In this document: piece after piece, positions 62,501 through 64,000 of the stretch
Layout of the letters: the number at the start of each line of letters is the position of its first letter
How positions within the stretch are numbered: the first letter of the stretch is position 1
Assembly (NCBI GenBank): GCA_006937955.1
Contig: SSNP01000124.1
Coordinates: 1,025,918 to 1,089,917, forward strand
Reading direction: 5' to 3'
DNA: 64,000 bases
From: Pachypanchax playfairii
Taxonomy: Eukaryota > Chordata > Actinopteri > Cyprinodontiformes > Aplocheilidae
Notes under the pieces: model-generated
The model's input: only the letters and a program-made list of their open reading frames with translations
Told to the model about the DNA's origin: nothing
Database searches by the model: none
Program-made: the position numbers and the translations under genes

Positions 62501-63755
62501 AAGACTGGCTTGTGTTACACACAGTGAAATATGTGCTGGCTCTCTTGTGCATAAGTGTGTGCTGAACTTGCCTTGGAGAAAAATACAGAGAGATGAGTTT
62601 CACTGCCAAGAATCCAAATAGGGAACTTTGGAGACTTGAGGAATGTTCCAACCTGAAACAAATGCACGCACACAAAACCAAGGTAACAAATGAGCATCTA
62701 TTTTCAGCATTTACTATAATGTATTAGTACCTGTTTCTAATCTAGCAGGTCTTTTCAGGATATGAGTTAACTAACCGGCATGGAACAACTCTAAAAGGTT
62801 AAAGAACTGTAACAGAATTGAATTAAAAGGTTCTTCACATAAATTAGATTCTGTTTCTATTATTTCCATTTGATTAAATTAAGAGACCTCCAGTAACTTC
62901 ATGATTAACCTTAAAGCCACTTCCTTTGGCTGTTTTTTTAATTTTCTGTCTGATTTTCTTAACTCATAAAAATGTCAATACTACACAGAAGTGGAAGGTT
63001 TTCAGAGAGACCACAATGTAAATTTTGCTGATTTTTGGGGGGGGTTTGACTTTCTTTTAATGAACATCTGTTTAAACACAGCAGGTACATAAAGTGAGAA
63101 TATGTGGAGGGTGTTTATATATAATCTGATCTGACTGTTTCTTTCAACACTTTTACACAAAGGCCTTTTATTTTTGTTTGTAGGGCTGTTAACTTTAGCG
63201 GTGGAGTTGACTGATTGGTCACTGTTGTCTTGGTTGACTGATGTTCTCATTGGTCGACCAGTTGCATATTTTTTTTACACCAATAAAGAAATTTTTATTG
63301 ATTTACTCCTTGACATTTAATCCTTTATAAGCTGTTTTATATTCTAAATATAATTAGCCTATGTTTTATCCCCAACTTTAATGCTTTAATTTAGGTTATT
63401 TTGTATCAGCACCACAGTTTAGCACACCATAGAACACTCTGGAACCACACCTGTAGCTAGCTGGGCAACACATGGATGCTGCTTCGCTCTCAGTGAGGAA
63501 TATAGGTAGATTTGCTGTATTCAGTTAGAACGTTACTTGTTTTGGCTGCAGTTGACAAAATGTCCAGCAGTTTTTAGCAATTATATTTTTTGTAGCTCTT
63601 GGTTCAATCAAAATGCAAAACACTGAGGAAGTAGTTTGAACTTCTTCTTGGTGTTCTGGGAACCTACAGCATTTTTGTTTGTACCTTGCAGTAGCGCAGC
63701 GATTCCATAAGTGTGAGGAAACCAACTGAAGCTTGTTTGTGAATTCCATGTAGCT
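47428..63755 (-). CDS. mindy3: MINDY lysine-48 deubiquitinase 3 (mindy3), last seven coding exons
   Basis: An intracellular deubiquitinase of the MINDY family, which trims Lys48-linked ubiquitin chains; earlier names are FAM188A and CARP. The seven exons encode the C-terminal 201 residues of a protein that is 445 residues in human, with phase kept at every junction. Diagnostic segments are VGFLTLMESLRYCK, FLKSPKFPIWILGSETHLSV, SPSEQARRVFQSFDPE, LDPESLGIILLGPFLLEFFP and CLQTKWPYIELLWTTNRSPS. The His in SETHLSVFF is the equivalent of human catalytic His287. The catalytic Cys51 exon and the rest of the N-terminal half lie right of the window. The C-terminal FDPEDNGFIPESLLEDV segment resembles an EF-hand-like helix-loop. 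The gene lies upstream of itga8 in the same orientation, as in human. Identification is by recalled sequence and is very secure. Confidence 0.96.
47736..48056 (+). repeat. diverged repeat 'Z', copy 2
   Basis: Partner of 27404-27760: TGACTGACTAGAGACAAAAA, GTGTGATTCCGATT, then CAGCAGTCGCAGCTCAGTGG. It lies in the last mindy3 intron. Confidence 0.6.
48653..48724 (-). CDS. mindy3: mindy3 internal exon
   Basis: It encodes DSGIPDSFPVYHYNGLKQSN and HKER, following human GPESFTVYHYNGLKQSN. The acceptor is TTTCAG|GAT and the donor AGG|GTAAGG. Confidence 0.95.
49483..49570 (-). CDS. mindy3: mindy3 internal exon
   Basis: It encodes VSLVKSKLDPESLGIILLGP, then FLLEFFPDQ, following human NLMKNKLDPEGLGIILLGPF. 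The acceptor is TTCTCAG|T and the donor CAG|GTACGT. Confidence 0.96.
50190..50930. repeat. cluster of diverged repeats
   Basis: It contains TAGGGTGGCCATACGTCCGA, then GGCGGACAATCCGGAGTTTA, then TCGTTCGGGAACGTAACGGC with AAGAACCGGCTC. Each is a block I recall from fish repeats. Boundaries between elements are unclear. It lies in a mindy3 intron. Confidence 0.5.
51605..51677 (-). CDS. mindy3: mindy3 internal exon (EF-hand-like segment)
   Basis: It encodes NGFIPESLLEDVMKALDLVS and EPE, nearly identical to human NGFIPDSLLEDVMKALDLVS. With the preceding FDPED it forms the EF-hand-like loop. The acceptor is GTCTTAG|AT and the donor TA|GTAAGT. Confidence 0.95.
53997..54069 (-). CDS. mindy3: mindy3 internal exon
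   Basis: It encodes EMSLVGPESPSEQARRVFQS, then FDPE plus one base, like human DMALVAPEAPSEQARRVFQT. The acceptor is CATCAG|GAA and the donor G|GTAATG. Confidence 0.95.
54432..54910. mobile_element. 479-bp inverted-repeat element (MITE) in a mindy3 intron
   Basis: Ends are TTAAAGGTACAATATGTAAG and, reversed, TTAAAGGTGGAATATGTAAG: 18 of 20 bases match, and the following AATT is also shared. The TTA/TAA termini suggest a 3-bp target of the PIF/Harbinger type. There is no coding capacity, so it is non-autonomous. It abuts the next element. Confidence 0.85.
54911..55550. mobile_element. 640-bp inverted-repeat element abutting the previous one
   Basis: Ends are TGCCGCTTTTCCACCGACAG and, reversed, TGCCCCTTTTCCACCGACAA: 18 of 20 match. 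TAA flanks both sides (54908-54910 and 55551-55553), a 3-bp target duplication. It is GC- and CpG-richer than its surroundings. No transposase was seen. I recall similar sequences in other teleosts. Confidence 0.85.
58060..58370 (+). repeat. dispersed repeat 'T', copy 1
   Basis: It starts GACGTATATAAAGATGGATG and includes CATCAAATAACTAATTAATC and GGGGCGGGACTTACAACTTG. It shares order with 61690-62002. It lies in the largest mindy3 intron. Confidence 0.6.
61690..62002 (+). repeat. dispersed repeat 'T', copy 2
   Basis: It includes GTGCTGAAAGTCCCTCC, CATCAAATAACTGATCATAC, CAACAGGGGGCGTTTG and the end TATTTATATACAGTCTATAG. Copy 1's start and this end look like inverted partners (TATATA-AAGATGG versus ACAGTCTATAG types). 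Confidence 0.6.
62572..62652 (-). CDS. mindy3: mindy3 catalytic-histidine exon with GC donor
   Basis: It encodes VGTFLKSPKFPIWILGSETH and LSVFFSK. The His of SETHL aligns with catalytic His287 of human MINDY3. The acceptor is TTTCAG|GTT. The donor is AAG|GCAAGT, a GC instead of GT; no GT site nearby gives the right frame. Confidence 0.94.
62653..63684 (-). other. mindy3: mindy3 intron, 1.0 kb
   Basis: AT-rich. Nothing recognised. The 245 bases right of the last exon (63756-64000) likewise show nothing. Confidence 0.6.
63685..63755 (-). CDS. mindy3: mindy3 internal exon (equivalent to human residues about 245-267)
   Basis: It encodes LHGIHKQASVGFLTLMESLR and YCK. The acceptor is TTTTAG|AG and the donor AAG|GTACAA. 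The first two bases complete a codon from an exon beyond the window. Confidence 0.9.
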
Positions 63756-64000
63756 CTAAAAGAAAAATATCAGAGATATAAACATGTAAAAAAACATGGA
63801 GGTTAGTGATTGGGATCAACTATTTCTGTGCAACACTGTGGGATTTAAAAAGGATTGCCCTCAAAGGAATATGGTTTAAATCTGAGACCACAAAACAGTT
63901 CTCACAAGTCTGAGGGAAATGTGTGTGGAGTGTGGCTCTGCTGAGTTAAAGTGTGAGCATGAAGAAATGTCTTGTTTCATAATTTCATGTTTCCTAACTT

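Larger units (their letters stand above)
54070..62571 (-). other. mindy3: large mindy3 intron, 8.5 kb
   Basis: It holds the two abutting inverted-repeat elements and two copies of repeat T. The stretches 55560-58060 and 58370-61690 show no gene or RNA I recognise. Confidence 0.6.

Noticed and set aside
1..64000. A novel multi-gene system such as an operon, defence island or biosynthetic cluster
   Set aside because: The window holds parts of two unrelated vertebrate genes plus transposon debris; nothing suggests such a system.

Overview
This window is vertebrate nuclear DNA, almost certainly from a ray-finned (teleost) fish. It has short coding exons with GT-AG introns, no operons and AT-rich non-coding DNA. 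Repeats of kinds common in teleosts are frequent: Tc1-like transposons, short inverted-repeat elements and a tRNA-type SINE. Family names rest on reading translated exons against human proteins recalled from memory, because no search could be run.

There are two host genes, both on the minus strand. The first is the integrin alpha-8 orthologue (itga8). Its start codon is near 44.66 kb and it runs leftward out of the window. I could place 23 consecutive coding exons from 44658 down to 2748. Codon phase is kept across all 22 junctions, giving about 785 residues: signal peptide, seven-bladed beta-propeller, thigh domain and most of calf-1. The rest of calf-1, calf-2, the membrane helix and the cytoplasmic tail lie left of base 1.

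The second is mindy3 (formerly FAM188A), a Lys48-chain deubiquitinase. Its last seven coding exons lie between 63755 and 47428, ending at a TAG stop. The exon with the catalytic histidine is present; the catalytic cysteine exon lies beyond the right edge. The itga8/mindy3 neighbourhood in this order and orientation matches human chromosome 10p13. The two proteins have no known joint pathway: itga8 is a cell-surface RGD receptor subunit and mindy3 is an intracellular enzyme.

Introns and the 2.8 kb intergenic stretch hold mobile-element debris. It includes two decayed Tc1-like elements (4017-5140, about 17500-18420), a younger Tc1-like element at 32441-34831, a three-copy inverted-repeat family (277-812, 37403-37769, 40775-41255), two abutting 3-bp-target elements (54432-54910 and 54911-55550), a SINE (24838-25045) and several diverged repeat families.

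The most unusual object is the element at 32441-34831. It is a perfect head-to-head palindrome around a 10-N gap, and the bases just before the gap match the Tn5/Nextera mosaic-end adapter. It is best explained as a mis-joined assembly of one Tc1 element, not a biological structure. I found no previously undescribed system. The most useful points are this artefact, a GC-AG intron in mindy3, a tandem acceptor in itga8 and the repeat families.
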